Source: Pseudomonas yamanorum
GTDB taxonomy: Bacteria; Pseudomonadota; Gammaproteobacteria; Pseudomonadales; Pseudomonadaceae
Assembly: GCF_900105735.1 (NCBI RefSeq)
Contig: NZ_LT629793.1
Location: forward strand, 4,030,001 to 4,094,000
DNA length: 64,000 bases
Direction of reading: 5' to 3'
Below, piece after piece: positions 52,482 through 62,316 of the stretch (positions are counted from its first letter, which is position 1; every line of letters starts with the position of its first letter). The translations under genes were made by a program, and so were the position numbers. Below the pieces are notes generated by a model. It saw nothing but the letters and a program-made list of their open reading frames with translations. It had not been told where the DNA came from and did no database searches.

Positions 52482-53111
52482 GTGATCCGTGTACTGGTAG
52501 CTGAAGACCACACCATCGTTCGCGAAGGCATCAAGCAACTGATCGGCCTGGCCAAGGACCTGCTGGTGGTGGGCGAGGCGAGCAATGGCGAGCAGTTGCT
52601 GGAGACCCTGCGCCACGTGCCCTGCGAGGTGGTGTTGCTGGACATCTCGATGCCTGGCGTCAATGGCCTGGAAGCCATTCCGCGGATTCGTGCGCTGAAC
52701 AATCCCCCGGCGATCCTGGTGCTATCGATGCACGACGAAGCGCAAATGGCCGCTCGTGCGCTGAAGGTCGGTGCCGCCGGCTACGCCACCAAGGACAGTG
52801 ACCCGGCGCTGCTGCTGACGGCGATCCGCAAGGTCGCGGCGGGCGGGCGGTATATCGACCCGGACCTGGCAGACCGCATGGTCTTCGAAGTCGGCCTGAC
52901 CGACTCCCGGCCGCTGCACTCGCTGTTGTCGGAGCGCGAGTTCTCGGTATTCGAGCGCCTGGCCCAGGGCGCCAACGTCAACGACATCGCCCAGCAGTTG
53001 GCGTTGAGCAGCAAAACCATCAGCACTCACAAGGCGCGCCTGATGCAAAAGCTCAACATCACCTCCCTGGCGGAACTGGTGAAGTACGCCATGGAGCACA
53101 AGCTCCTATAG
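52482..53111 (+). CDS. NarL/LuxR family response regulator
   Basis: A 209-residue protein. Receiver domain 1-120 with Asp54 as the phosphorylation site (VVLLDISMPGVNG), acidic residues E8/D9 and the Lys in GYATKDSDP; LuxR-type HTH at about 140-205 (LSEREFSVFERLAQG, IAQQLALSSKTISTHKARLMQKL). Partner of the kinase just upstream. Likely targets are the ABC transporter and dehydrogenase genes that follow. Confidence 0.94.
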   Translation: MIRVLVAEDHTIVREGIKQLIGLAKDLLVVGEASNGEQLLETLRHVPCEVVLLDISMPGVNGLEAIPRIRALNNPPAILVLSMHDEAQMAARALKVGAAGYATKDSDPALLLTAIRKVAAGGRYIDPDLADRMVFEVGLTDSRPLHSLLSEREFSVFERLAQGANVNDIAQQLALSSKTISTHKARLMQKLNITSLAELVKYAMEHKLL

Positions 53112-53200
53112 CCGCCTATCTATTTGCGACCACCCTCGGGCCTCGGCAGACCCGTTCCTGCCACCTGTAGCTGTCGCACTGTCCTGTGCCCGCCATCCGT

Positions 53201-53216
53201 GTAGGGCGATCCCTAC
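53201..53216. promoter_or_regulatory. Inverted repeat upstream of the ABC transporter, candidate response-regulator site
   Basis: GTAGGG-CGAT-CCCTAC, 6-base arms, about 110 bases before the ATPase start codon and downstream of the response-regulator gene. The assignment to that regulator is inference. Confidence 0.4.
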
Positions 53217-53325
53217 CCCAAACCTTCCATCCGGCTGATGCCAATCTCTCCGGCCCCCCGATTTCCGAGGGCTGGCGGCTGGACTACGCTTGCTCCATGG
53301 CAGTCCAAAACAAAAAGGTGCGGGT

Positions 53326-54438
53326 ATGAGCGAGGTGGATTCAAATGATGTGCTGGTCAGCTTTCGTGGCGTGCAAAAGAGCTACGACGGCGAGAACCTG
53401 ATCGTCAAAGACCTCAACCTGGAGATTCGCAAGGGCGAGTTCCTGACCCTGCTCGGGCCGTCCGGGTCGGGCAAGACCACCAGCCTGATGATGCTCGCCG
53501 GCTTCGAAACCCCCACCGCCGGCGAGATCCAGCTGGCCGGTCGTTCCATCAACAACGTGCCGCCCCACAAGCGTGACATCGGCATGGTGTTCCAGAACTA
53601 CGCGCTGTTCCCCCACATGACGGTCTCCGAGAACCTGGCGTTTCCGCTCTCTGTACGCGGCCTGAGCAAGACCGACATCAGCGAGCGGGTCAAGCGTGTG
53701 CTGAGCATGGTCCAGCTCGATGCCTTCGCCCAGCGCTACCCGGCGCAACTCTCCGGCGGCCAGCAGCAGCGGGTGGCCCTGGCCCGGGCGCTGGTGTTCG
53801 AGCCGCAGCTGGTGCTGATGGACGAACCCCTCGGCGCCCTCGACAAGCAGCTGCGCGAGCACATGCAGATGGAGATCAAGCACCTGCACCAGCGCCTCGG
53901 CGTGACCGTGGTGTACGTGACCCACGACCAGGGCGAAGCGCTGACCATGTCCGACCGGGTGGCGGTATTCCACCAGGGCGAGATCCAGCAGATCGCTGCT
54001 CCGCGCACCTTGTATGAAGAGCCGAAAAACACCTTCGTCGCCAACTTCATCGGCGAGAACAACCGCCTCAATGGCCGTCTCCACAGCCACACCGGCGACC
54101 GTTGCGTGGTCGAGCTGGCGCGTGGCGAAAAGGTCGAGGCGCTGGCGGTGAACGTTGGCCAGGTCGGCGGTCCGGTGACCCTGTCGGTACGCCCGGAGCG
54201 CGTCAGCCTGAATGGTTCCAGCGAGAGCTGCGTCAACCGCTTTTCCGGGCGCGTGGCCGAATTCATCTACCTGGGCGACCACGTGCGAGTGCGCCTGGAA
54301 GTCTGCGGCAAGTCCGATTTTTTTGTGAAACAACCGATCGCCGAGCTGGACACGGCCCTGGCGGTCGGCGACGTGGTACCGATTGGCTGGCAAGTCGAGC
54401 ACGTTCGCGCACTCGACCCACTTCTAGAGGCGAATTGA
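53326..54438 (+). CDS. ABC transporter ATP-binding protein (PotA-like)
   Basis: A 370-residue importer ATPase. Walker A GPSGSGKTT (44-52), Q loop in FQNYALFPHM, signature LSGGQQQRVALARAL, Walker B LVLMDEPLGALD and switch His in YVTHDQGEA. A C-terminal TOBE domain (about 280-365) matches the PotA/FbpC/CysA group. Start ATG 53326 is preceded by an AAAAGGTG stretch. First gene of an ATPase, binding protein and two permease genes in the spermidine/putrescine family arrangement. Confidence 0.93.
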   Translation: MSEVDSNDVLVSFRGVQKSYDGENLIVKDLNLEIRKGEFLTLLGPSGSGKTTSLMMLAGFETPTAGEIQLAGRSINNVPPHKRDIGMVFQNYALFPHMTVSENLAFPLSVRGLSKTDISERVKRVLSMVQLDAFAQRYPAQLSGGQQQRVALARALVFEPQLVLMDEPLGALDKQLREHMQMEIKHLHQRLGVTVVYVTHDQGEALTMSDRVAVFHQGEIQQIAAPRTLYEEPKNTFVANFIGENNRLNGRLHSHTGDRCVVELARGEKVEALAVNVGQVGGPVTLSVRPERVSLNGSSESCVNRFSGRVAEFIYLGDHVRVRLEVCGKSDFFVKQPIAELDTALAVGDVVPIGWQVEHVRALDPLLEAN

Positions 54439-54481
54439 TCGCCCCCTTGCTTCACCAACCTCGCACGTGGAGAGAACAACA

Positions 54482-55522
54482 ATGTTGAGATCCCTGAAAT
54501 ATTCAGCCCTGGCTTTGAGCCTCCTGGGGGCGACACAGGCCATGGCAGGCCCTGATTTGACGGTGGTGTCCTTTGGTGGCGCGAACAAGGCGGCGCAGGT
54601 CAAGGCCTTCTACGCCCCGTGGGAAAGCGCGGGCAACGGCAAAATCGTCGCCGGCGAATACAACGGTGAAATGGCCAAGGTCAAGGCCATGGTCGACACC
54701 AAAAGCGTGTCCTGGGACCTTGTGGAAGTGGAGTCGCCGGAACTGTCCCGTGGTTGTGACGAAGACATGTTCGAACCCCTGGACCCGAAACTGTTCGGCA
54801 ACCCGGGCGACTACGTGAAGGGCGCGATCCAGCCGTGCGGCGTGGGCTTCTTCGTATGGTCCACCGTGCTGGCCTACAACGCCGACAAACTCAAAGCTCC
54901 ACCAGGCGGCTGGGCAGATTTCTGGGACACCAAGAAATTTCCGGGCAAGCGCGGCCTGCGCAAGGGCGCCAAGTACACCCTGGAATTCGCCTTGATGGCT
55001 GACGGTGTGGCGCCGAAGGATGTGTACAAAGTGCTGGCCGGCAAAGATGGCCAGGACCGCGCGTTCAAGAAACTCGATGAACTCAAGCCGTATATCCAGT
55101 GGTGGGAAGCGGGCGCCCAACCGCCGCAGTACCTCGCTTCTGGCGACGTGGTGATGAGTTCTGCCTACAACGGCCGGATCGCCGCCGTGCAGAAAGAAAG
55201 CAATCTGAAAGTGGTGTGGAACGGCGGGATCTACGATTTCGACGCCTGGGCCATTCCAAAAGGCCTGGCCAAGGAACGTGCTGACGCGGCGAAGAAATTC
55301 ATCGCCTTCTCGGTGCAGCCGCAGCAGCAGAAGACCTATTCGGAAAACATCGCCTACGGCCCGGCTAATACCCAAGCCGTACCGTTGCTGGCCAAGGACA
55401 TCCTGAAGGACATGCCGACTACCCCGGAAAACATCGCCAATCAGGTGCAGATCGACGTGAGCTTCTGGGCGGATAACGGTGAGCAACTGGAGCAGCGCTT
55501 TAACGCGTGGGCGGCCAAATAA
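54482..55522 (+). CDS. Periplasmic substrate-binding protein (PotD/spermidine-like family)
   Basis: A 346-residue class II binding protein. Signal peptide about 1-22 with cleavage AMA-G. Recognisable stretches LTVVSFGGANKAAQ, VKAMVDTKSVSWDLVEVE, VLAYNADKL and ADFWDTKKFPGKRGLRKG match the spermidine/putrescine-type extracellular binding family. The exact ligand is not readable; similar operons are often labelled polyamine transporters without proof. AGAG precedes the ATG at 54482. Confidence 0.92.
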   Translation: MLRSLKYSALALSLLGATQAMAGPDLTVVSFGGANKAAQVKAFYAPWESAGNGKIVAGEYNGEMAKVKAMVDTKSVSWDLVEVESPELSRGCDEDMFEPLDPKLFGNPGDYVKGAIQPCGVGFFVWSTVLAYNADKLKAPPGGWADFWDTKKFPGKRGLRKGAKYTLEFALMADGVAPKDVYKVLAGKDGQDRAFKKLDELKPYIQWWEAGAQPPQYLASGDVVMSSAYNGRIAAVQKESNLKVVWNGGIYDFDAWAIPKGLAKERADAAKKFIAFSVQPQQQKTYSENIAYGPANTQAVPLLAKDILKDMPTTPENIANQVQIDVSFWADNGEQLEQRFNAWAAK

Positions 55523-55550
55523 CCCGGTCGCCAATGTGACACCCACCTTT

Positions 55551-55578
55551 GTGGCGAGGGAGCAAGCTCCCTCGCCAC
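55551..55578. repeat. REP-type perfect hairpin between binding protein and permease genes
   Basis: GTGGCGAGGGAGC and its complement GCTCCCTCGCCAC form 13-base perfect arms around AA. This short palindrome is a common Pseudomonas repeat. Placed after the binding protein gene, it may stabilise that part of the mRNA and give more binding protein than permease. Confidence 0.75.
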
Positions 55579-55633
55579 AGGACAAGCGCCACACCAACGT
55601 TTTGCATTCATGTTTAAGAACCCGGAGTTCGCC

Positions 55634-56866
55634 ATGGCCCTCGCCATTCCCAGCCCCACCCTGAAACAGCGCCTGGCGCGTGCCGAACGGCTCAACCGCT
55701 GGAAGGCCCAGGCCTTGATCGCGCCGCTGGTGGTGTTTTTGCTGCTGGTGTTTCTGGTGCCGATTGTGGCGCTGCTGTACAAAAGCGTCGGCAACCCGGA
55801 AGTGGTGGGCGGCCTCCCGCGCACGGTGGTAGCGGTAACCGCCTGGGACGGTCGTGGCCTGCCCGGCGAGCCGGTGTACCAGGCCATCAGCGATGACTTG
55901 GGCGAAGCCCGGAAAAACTCGACCCTGGGCGACCTTTCAAAACGCTTGAACATGGAACTGGCGGGCTATCGCAGCCTGCTGACGAAAACCGCGCGGGCGC
56001 TGCCGTTTACCGAAGCGCCTGCCTCTTATAAAGAAGCGCTGGAAAACCTCGACGAACGCTGGGGCGACCCGGCGTACTGGCAGGCGATCCGGCGTAACAC
56101 CAGCAGCCTGACGCCGTACTACCTGCTGGCGGCCGTGGATCATCGCATTGACGACCTCGGCGAAATCGCCCCGGCCACTCCCGACCAGGCGATCTACCTC
56201 GATATCTTCGCCCGTACATTCTGGATGGGCCTGGTCATCACCGTGTGCTGCCTGCTATTGGCCTATCCACTGGCTTACCTGCTGGCCAACCTGCCGGCAC
56301 GGCAAAGCAACCTGCTGATGATCCTGGTGTTGCTGCCGTTCTGGACCTCGGTGCTGGTGCGCGTGGCGGCGTGGATCGTGTTGCTGCAGTCCGGCGGCTT
56401 GATCAACAGCGCGTTGATGGGCATGGGCCTGATCGATAAACCGGTGGAACTGGTGTTCAACCGGCTCGGCGTCTACATCTCCATGGTGCACATCCTGCTG
56501 CCGTTCATGATTCTGCCGATCTACAGCGTGATGAAAGGCATCTCGCCGACTTACATGCGGGCGGCGATTTCCCTGGGTTGCCACCCATTCGCCAGCTTCT
56601 GGCGCGTGTACTTCCCGCAGACTTATGCAGGCGTAGGCGCTGGCTGCCTGTTGGTGTTCATTTTGGCGATCGGCTACTACATCACCCCGGCCTTGCTGGG
56701 CAGCCCGAACGACCAGATGGTCAGCTACTTCGTGGCCTTCTACACCAACACCAGCATCAACTGGGGCATGGCCACGGCCTTGGGCGGCTTGTTGCTGCTG
56801 GCCACCGTGGTGCTGTACCTGATCTACAACTGGCTGGTGGGCGCCAGCCGCCTGCGCCTGAGCTAA
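55634..56866 (+). CDS. ABC transporter permease (PotB-like) with long N-terminal loop
   Basis: A 410-residue inner-membrane permease. One helix near 28-50 (LIAPLVVFLLLVFLVPIVALLY) is followed by an unusually long, mostly hydrophilic loop of about 140 residues (to about 190), then five more helices and the BPD_transp_1 EAA loop (AAISLGCHPFASFWRVYFPQ). The ATG at 55634 (GGAG upstream) is favoured over an ATG eight codons earlier. The long loop occurs in a subset of spermidine-type permeases. Confidence 0.9.
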   Translation: MALAIPSPTLKQRLARAERLNRWKAQALIAPLVVFLLLVFLVPIVALLYKSVGNPEVVGGLPRTVVAVTAWDGRGLPGEPVYQAISDDLGEARKNSTLGDLSKRLNMELAGYRSLLTKTARALPFTEAPASYKEALENLDERWGDPAYWQAIRRNTSSLTPYYLLAAVDHRIDDLGEIAPATPDQAIYLDIFARTFWMGLVITVCCLLLAYPLAYLLANLPARQSNLLMILVLLPFWTSVLVRVAAWIVLLQSGGLINSALMGMGLIDKPVELVFNRLGVYISMVHILLPFMILPIYSVMKGISPTYMRAAISLGCHPFASFWRVYFPQTYAGVGAGCLLVFILAIGYYITPALLGSPNDQMVSYFVAFYTNTSINWGMATALGGLLLLATVVLYLIYNWLVGASRLRLS

Positions 56867-56879
56867 GGAGACCGTTGCG

Positions 56880-57704
56880 ATGCTGAGCCCTTATATGTCG
56901 CCCGTGGAACGGGTCTGGTTCTACAGCTTGCGGATTCTCTGCGGCCTGATCCTGTTGTTCCTGATCTTGCCGGTGCTGGTGATCATCCCGCTGTCGTTCA
57001 ACAGCGGAAGTTTCCTGGTTTACCCGCTGCAAGGCTTCTCGCTGCACTGGTACCAGGACTTCTTCGGCTCGGCGGAATGGATGCGGGCCTTGAAGAACAG
57101 CATCATCGTCGCCCCAGCGGCCACGGTGCTGGCGATGGTGTTCGGCACGCTGGCGGCGATTGGCCTGACGCGCGGGAATTTTCCGGGCAAGGCGCTGGTG
57201 ATGGCCCTGGTGATTTCGCCGATGGTGGTGCCGGTGGTGATTATCGGCGTGGCCAGTTACCTGTTCTTCGCACCGCTGGGCCTGGGCAACAGCTTCTTTT
57301 CGCTGATCGTGGTGCACGCGGTGCTGGGCGTGCCGTTCGTGATCATCACCGTGTCGGCGACCTTGCAGGGGTTCAACCATAACCTGGTGCGGGCGGCGGC
57401 CAGTCTGGGGGCATCACCGCTGACGGCGTTTCGCCGGGTGACCTTGCCGCTGATTGCGCCGGGGGTTATTTCCGGGGCGCTGTTTGCGTTTGCCACCTCG
57501 TTTGATGAAGTGGTGGTGACGCTGTTCCTCGCCGGGCCCGAACAGGCGACCTTGCCCCGCCAGATGTTCAGCGGCATCCGCGAAAACCTCAGCCCCACCA
57601 TTGCCGCAGCGGCGACCTTGCTGATCGCCTTCTCGGTGGTGCTGTTGCTGACCCTGGAATGGCTGCGCGGGCGCAGCGAGAAACTGCGCACCGCCCAAGT
57701 TTGA
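56880..57704 (+). CDS. ABC transporter permease (PotC-like)
   Basis: A 274-residue permease with about six helices. EAA loop reads AAASLGASPLTAFRRVTLPLIAPGV. It ends with the cytoplasmic tail WLRGRSEKLRTAQV. It follows the first permease by 13 bases with AAGGAG before the ATG and completes the importer. Confidence 0.93.
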   Translation: MLSPYMSPVERVWFYSLRILCGLILLFLILPVLVIIPLSFNSGSFLVYPLQGFSLHWYQDFFGSAEWMRALKNSIIVAPAATVLAMVFGTLAAIGLTRGNFPGKALVMALVISPMVVPVVIIGVASYLFFAPLGLGNSFFSLIVVHAVLGVPFVIITVSATLQGFNHNLVRAAASLGASPLTAFRRVTLPLIAPGVISGALFAFATSFDEVVVTLFLAGPEQATLPRQMFSGIRENLSPTIAAAATLLIAFSVVLLLTLEWLRGRSEKLRTAQV

Positions 57705-57724
57705 AGCCAAACAGAAATCAAAAT

Positions 57725-57812
57725 GTGGGAGCGGGCTTGCTCGCGAAGGCGGTGTGTCAGTCAACAGAGATATCGACTGGCCTACCGCCTTCGCGAGCAA
57801 GCCCGCTCCCAC
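57725..57812. repeat. REP doublet (REPIN)
   Basis: Left arm begins GTGGGAGCGGGCTTGCTC; the right arm is its perfect complement over 29 bases, ending CGCTCCCAC. The spacer is about 30 bases. It follows the permease gene and could act as its terminator hairpin. Confidence 0.9.
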
Positions 57813-57831
57813 ATTGGGTCTGTGTCTATTC

Positions 57832-57870
57832 AGTAGCTGAATGCAAGACAACCAGCCTAAGTCAGCTACT
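57832..57870. promoter_or_regulatory. Inverted repeat upstream of the alcohol dehydrogenase
   Basis: AGTAGCTGA (57832-57840) and TCAGCTACT (57862-57870) are perfect 9-base arms with a 21-base spacer, half-sites two helical turns apart. It ends 36 bases before the start codon. Candidate operator; no known consensus recognised. Confidence 0.45.
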
Positions 57871-57906
57871 CTTGTGCCAGCCCATAACTGATAAGAGGCC
57901 GCGCAC

Positions 57907-59055
57907 ATGAGTACTTCCTCATTCAAGATCGCCCATAAACTGCTCACCGGCCCAGGCGCCATCGAGCAACTGGCCGCCGAGCTGACGCGGCTGGATGTCG
58001 ACAACCCGCTGATTGTCACCGACGCGGCGCTGGTCAAGTCCGGCACCGTGGCGCTGGCGCTGGAGCACCTGGGTGAGCGGGCCTATGAAATTTTCGACCG
58101 CGTGCTGCCCGACCCGGAAATCGCCATCGTCGAGGACTGCATGCGCGTTTACCGAGAAGGCGGGCATGACGGCCTGATCGGCGTCGGCGGCGGCAGTGCC
58201 ATCGACATTGCCAAGAGCGTGGCGGCCTACGCCGGTTATCACGGCGCCCTGGCCGACCTGTTCGGCGTCGACCAGGTGCCGCGCAAAGGTCCGCCGTTGA
58301 TCGCGATCCCCACCACCGCCGGCACCGGCTCTGAAGTGACGAACGTGGCGATTCTGTCGGACAAGGTCGCGCAACTGAAAAAAGGCATCGTCAGCGATTT
58401 CCTGCTGCCGGACGTGGCCCTGATCAGCCCGCAAATGACCCTGACCTGCCCCCGCAGCGTGACTGCCGCCAGTGGCGTGGATGCGCTGGTGCATGCCATC
58501 GAGTCCTACTTGTCGCTGAATGCCTCGCCGATCACTGATGCGCTGGCCATTGGTGCGATCAAACTGATCGCCAAGGCGTTGCCCAAGGCCTACGCCAATC
58601 CGCTCAACCTGCAAGCCCGTGACGACATGGCCACCGCCAGCCTGATGGCCGGGATGGCGTTCGGGAATGCAGGCGTGGGCGCGGTGCACGCGTTGGCCTA
58701 TCCACTGGGCGGGCGCTTCAACATCGCCCACGGCGTGAGCAATGCCTTGCTGCTGCCCTACGTGATGCACTGGAACAAGCTGGCGTGTGTGGAGCGCATG
58801 CAGGAGATTGCCGAGGCCATGGGCGTGAATGTCACGGGGCTGAGCGCCGTGGATGCGGCGGACCAGGCCGTCGAGGCGATGACGCGACTGTGTGCCGCAG
58901 TCGAGATCCCGTCCGGCCTGCGCAGCTTCGGTGTGCCCGAAGACGCGATCCCGGCCATGGCCATAGAGGCCGCGGGAATCGAACGCCTGATGCGCAACAA
59001 TCCGCGCAAGCTCAGCGCCGCTGATATCGAGAAAATCTACCGGGCAGCTTATTAA
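57907..59055 (+). CDS. Iron-containing (group III) alcohol dehydrogenase
   Basis: A 382-residue NAD(P)-dependent enzyme of the Fe-ADH family. Nucleotide motif GVGGGSAIDIAKS (about 95-107) and PTTAGTGSE; metal-binding region with Asp/His in ALVHAIESYLS and the signature VHALAYPLGGRFNIAHGVSNALLLPYV. Substrate not identifiable; relatives act on primary alcohols, 1,3-propanediol or 4-hydroxybutyrate. It follows the importer after a REPIN and has its own candidate operator, so it may process the imported compound. Confidence 0.93.
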   Translation: MSTSSFKIAHKLLTGPGAIEQLAAELTRLDVDNPLIVTDAALVKSGTVALALEHLGERAYEIFDRVLPDPEIAIVEDCMRVYREGGHDGLIGVGGGSAIDIAKSVAAYAGYHGALADLFGVDQVPRKGPPLIAIPTTAGTGSEVTNVAILSDKVAQLKKGIVSDFLLPDVALISPQMTLTCPRSVTAASGVDALVHAIESYLSLNASPITDALAIGAIKLIAKALPKAYANPLNLQARDDMATASLMAGMAFGNAGVGAVHALAYPLGGRFNIAHGVSNALLLPYVMHWNKLACVERMQEIAEAMGVNVTGLSAVDAADQAVEAMTRLCAAVEIPSGLRSFGVPEDAIPAMAIEAAGIERLMRNNPRKLSAADIEKIYRAAY

Positions 59056-59138
59056 CCATTGAGCGAGGTCACGGTGCGCGCGGCAAAGCATGAGGTATAC
59101 AATGCGCGCCATCGTGATTTAGCTCAAAAAGGTGCGTC

Positions 59139-59813
59139 ATGCAGCCCTTCGTCATTGCTCCATCGATTCTCTCCGCCGACTTCGCCCGCCTGGGTGAGGA
59201 AGTGGACAATGTGTTGGCCGCCGGTGCCGACTTCGTTCACTTCGATGTCATGGACAACCACTATGTGCCGAACCTGACCATTGGTCCGATGGTCTGCGCC
59301 GCCCTGCGTAAATACGGCGTGACCGCGCCCATCGACGCGCACTTGATGGTCAGCCCGGTGGACCGCATTGTCGGCGACTTCATCGAAGCCGGTGCGACCT
59401 ACATCACCTTCCACCCGGAAGCCACGCTGCACGTGGACCGCACCCTGCAGCTGATCCGCGAGGGCGGTTGCAAGGCGGGCCTGGTGTTCAACCCGGCCAC
59501 CCCGTTGAGCGTGCTTGAGTACGTGATGGACAAGGTCGACATGGTCCTGTTGATGAGCGTCAACCCGGGCTTCGGCGGGCAGAAATTCATCCCCGGCACC
59601 CTCAACAAGCTGCGTGAAGCGCGGGCGCTGATTGATGCCTCGGGCCGTGATATCCGCCTGGAGATCGACGGTGGCGTCAACGTCAACAACATCCGCGAAA
59701 TCGCCGCAGCGGGTGCCGACACCTTTGTGGCCGGCTCGGCGATCTTCAATGCCCCGGACTATCAGGAAGTGATCGCCAAGATGCGTGCAGAACTGGCGCT
59801 GGCGCGTCCATGA
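59139..59813 (+). CDS. rpe: Ribulose-phosphate 3-epimerase
   Basis: A 224-residue TIM-barrel enzyme interconverting ribulose-5-phosphate and xylulose-5-phosphate. [55 protein letters not shown] and [10 protein letters not shown] are the family signatures. AAAGGTG precedes the ATG. Overlaps gph by 4 bases. Confidence 0.98.
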   Translation: MQPFVIAPSILSADFARLGEEVDNVLAAGADFVHFDVMDNHYVPNLTIGPMVCAALRKYGVTAPIDAHLMVSPVDRIVGDFIEAGATYITFHPEATLHVDRTLQLIREGGCKAGLVFNPATPLSVLEYVMDKVDMVLLMSVNPGFGGQKFIPGTLNKLREARALIDASGRDIRLEIDGGVNVNNIREIAAAGADTFVAGSAIFNAPDYQEVIAKMRAELALARP

Positions 59814-60628
59814 GCGGCTTTGAGCAGCTGTTCCCCGGCAAACTGCCACGGCTGGTGATGTTCGATCTGGACGGTACGTTGATCGATTCGGTGCCGGACC
59901 TGGCGGCCGCGGTGGACGACATGCTGCTCAAGCTGGGGCGCAAGCCGGCGGGCATCGAGTCGGTGCGCGAGTGGGTTGGCAACGGCGCGCAGATGCTGGT
60001 GCGCCGGGCCCTGGCCAACAACATCGAGGCCGAGGGTGTCGATGAGGTGGAAGCCGAGCATGCGCTTGAGTTGTTCAACGTGGCCTATGAAAACGGCCAC
60101 GAATTGACCGTGGTTTATCCCGGCGTGCGCGACACCCTGAAATGGCTGCATAAGCAGGGCGTGGAAATGGCCCTGATCACCAACAAGCCGGAGCGCTTCG
60201 TCGCGCCGCTGTTGGACCAGATGAAGATCGGTCGGTATTTCCGCTGGATCATCGGTGGCGATACCTTGCCGCAGAAGAAACCCGACCCGGCGGCACTGTT
60301 TTTCGTGATGAAAATGGCCAATATCCCGGCGTCTCAATCGCTGTTTGTCGGCGATTCGCGCAGTGATGTGCTGGCGGCGAAAGCGGCGGGGGTCAAGTGT
60401 GTGGCCTTGAGTTACGGCTACAACCATGGCCGGCCGATTGCCGAGGAATCCCCGGCGCTGGTGATTGATGACCTGCGCCTGTTAATCCCCGGTTGCTTGG
60501 GAACGGGCGCTGAGATAACGTTGCCCGACGCTGTTTCATCCCCTTCTGGAAATCCCATCGTGGTGGTCACTCGCAAACTCTGGATGAAAGTCATCAAGGC
60601 CCTGGCCCGCTGGCGTTGGCGCGCCTGA
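59810..60628 (+). CDS. gph: Phosphoglycolate phosphatase
   Basis: A 272-residue HAD phosphatase. Motif [12 protein letters not shown] has the nucleophile Asp, motif II ALITNKP and motif III region KKPDPAAL with FVGDSRSDV. It removes 2-phosphoglycolate formed by DNA repair. The rpe-gph-trpE order is standard in pseudomonads. Confidence 0.96.
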   Translation: MSGFEQLFPGKLPRLVMFDLDGTLIDSVPDLAAAVDDMLLKLGRKPAGIESVREWVGNGAQMLVRRALANNIEAEGVDEVEAEHALELFNVAYENGHELTVVYPGVRDTLKWLHKQGVEMALITNKPERFVAPLLDQMKIGRYFRWIIGGDTLPQKKPDPAALFFVMKMANIPASQSLFVGDSRSDVLAAKAAGVKCVALSYGYNHGRPIAEESPALVIDDLRLLIPGCLGTGAEITLPDAVSSPSGNPIVVVTRKLWMKVIKALARWRWRA

Positions 60629-60696
60629 CTGATCCTCGCCGCGCTGCGGCACGTTTGCACACCTGACCGTTAGACCCTCAAGCCACGAGGCACCTC

Positions 60697-62178
60697 ATGA
60701 TCCGCGAAGAATTCCTGCGTTTGGCCGCTGCCGGCTACAACCGTATCCCCATGGCCTGCGAAACCCTGGCCGACTTCGACACGCCATTGTCGATCTACCT
60801 GAAGCTGGCCGACGAGCCTAACTCCTATCTGCTGGAGTCGGTGCAGGGTGGCGAGAAATGGGGCCGTTATTCGATCATCGGCCTGCCGTGCCGCACAGTG
60901 CTGCGTGTCCATGATCACCATGTGAGCATCACCCTGGACGGCGTCGAGATTGAAAGCCACGACGTGGAAGACCCGCTGGCCTTCGTCGAGGCGTTCAAGG
61001 CGCGCTACAACGTGCCGACCATCGCCGGCCTGCCGCGCTTCAACGGCGGCCTGGTGGGTTACTTCGGCTACGACTGCGTGCGCTACGTGGAAAAACGCCT
61101 GGGCAAATCCCCGAACCCCGATCCGTTGGGCGTGCCGGACATTCTGCTGATGGTCTCCGATGCGGTGGTGGTGTTCGATAACCTCGCGGGCAAGATGCAC
61201 GCGATTGTGTTGGCCGACCCTTCCCAGGCGGACGCGTTCGAGCAAGGCCAGGCCAGCCTCGAAGCGCTGCTGGAAAAGCTGCGCCAGCCGATCACCCCGC
61301 GTCGCGGCCTGGACCTTAGCCGTCCACCGGCGGCTGACCCGGTGTTCCGCTCCAGCTTTACCCAGGCTGACTACGAGCGTGCCGTCGATACCATCAAGGA
61401 ATATATCCTTGCCGGTGACTGCATGCAGGTGGTGCCGTCGCAACGCATGTCCATCGACTTCAAGGCTGCGCCCATCGATTTGTACCGGGCGCTGCGCTGC
61501 TTCAACCCGACGCCGTACATGTACTTCTTCAACTTTGGCGACTTCCATGTGGTAGGCAGTTCGCCGGAAGTGCTGGTGCGTGTGGAAGACAACCTGATCA
61601 CCGTGCGCCCGATTGCCGGCACGCGCCCTCGCGGTGCGACCGAGGAGGCGGACCTGGCGCTGGAGCAGGACCTGCTGAGCGACGACAAGGAAATCGCCGA
61701 GCACTTGATGCTGATCGACCTGGGCCGCAACGACACCGGGCGTGTTTCGGAAATCGGTTCGGTGAAGCTCACCGAGAAGATGGTGATCGAGCGTTATTCC
61801 AACGTGATGCACATCGTGTCCAACGTCACCGGCGAGCTGAAGGCCGGATTGACCGCGATGGATGCACTGCGGGCGATCCTGCCGGCGGGCACCTTGTCGG
61901 GTGCGCCGAAGATTCGTGCGATGGAAATCATCGACGAGCTGGAGCCGGTCAAGCGTGGTGTGTATGGCGGCGCGGTGGGGTATTTCGCCTGGAACGGCAA
62001 TATGGACACTGCGATCGCGATCCGTACGGCGGTGATCAAGGACGGCGAACTGCACGTGCAGGCAGGCGGCGGGATCGTGGCCGACTCGGTGCCGGCGCTG
62101 GAGTGGGAAGAGACGCTGAACAAGCGCCGGGCGATGTTCCGTGCGGTGGCGTTGGCTGAGCAGACCCCGCAGGACTAA
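60697..62178 (+). CDS. trpE: Anthranilate synthase component I
   Basis: A 493-residue chorismate-using enzyme, first step of tryptophan synthesis. The N-terminal LLES motif ([11 protein letters not shown]) is the tryptophan feedback site, and the C-terminal part has [29 protein letters not shown] and [22 protein letters not shown]. The glutamine amidotransferase trpG is not beside it here. No leader peptide attenuator is visible in the 68 bases before it. Confidence 0.98.
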   Translation: MIREEFLRLAAAGYNRIPMACETLADFDTPLSIYLKLADEPNSYLLESVQGGEKWGRYSIIGLPCRTVLRVHDHHVSITLDGVEIESHDVEDPLAFVEAFKARYNVPTIAGLPRFNGGLVGYFGYDCVRYVEKRLGKSPNPDPLGVPDILLMVSDAVVVFDNLAGKMHAIVLADPSQADAFEQGQASLEALLEKLRQPITPRRGLDLSRPPAADPVFRSSFTQADYERAVDTIKEYILAGDCMQVVPSQRMSIDFKAAPIDLYRALRCFNPTPYMYFFNFGDFHVVGSSPEVLVRVEDNLITVRPIAGTRPRGATEEADLALEQDLLSDDKEIAEHLMLIDLGRNDTGRVSEIGSVKLTEKMVIERYSNVMHIVSNVTGELKAGLTAMDALRAILPAGTLSGAPKIRAMEIIDELEPVKRGVYGGAVGYFAWNGNMDTAIAIRTAVIKDGELHVQAGGGIVADSVPALEWEETLNKRRAMFRAVALAEQTPQD

Positions 62179-62198
62179 CTGCTGATCTAGATCCAAAT

Positions 62199-62287
62199 GT
62201 GGGAGCCGGGCTTGCCCGCGATGGCGGTGTGTCAGTCGACAGATTAGTTGACTGATTTACCGGCATCGCAGGCAAGCCAGCTCCCAC
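62199..62287. repeat. REP doublet (REPIN), diverged
   Basis: Left arm GTGGGAGCCGGGCTTGCCCGCGATGG and a mismatched right arm ending GCAAGCCAGCTCCCAC. It lies between the convergent trpE and estA genes and probably helps end transcription. Confidence 0.8.
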
Positions 62288-62316
62288 AGTTGTTTTGTGA
62301 GGGATTTGAGATCGCC

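Noticed and set aside
53270..53325. Sigma-54 promoter before the ABC ATPase
   Set aside because: A GG and a TTGC are present, but the spacing between GG and GC is not the required 10 bases.
60629..60696. Tryptophan attenuator before trpE
   Set aside because: No leader peptide with Trp codons and no competing hairpins are visible in this short interval.
48883..62287. Repeats at 48883, 57725 and 62199 as a possible CRISPR
   Set aside because: They are single inverted pairs kilobases apart, not direct repeats with spacers, and match the Pseudomonas REP family; no cas genes.
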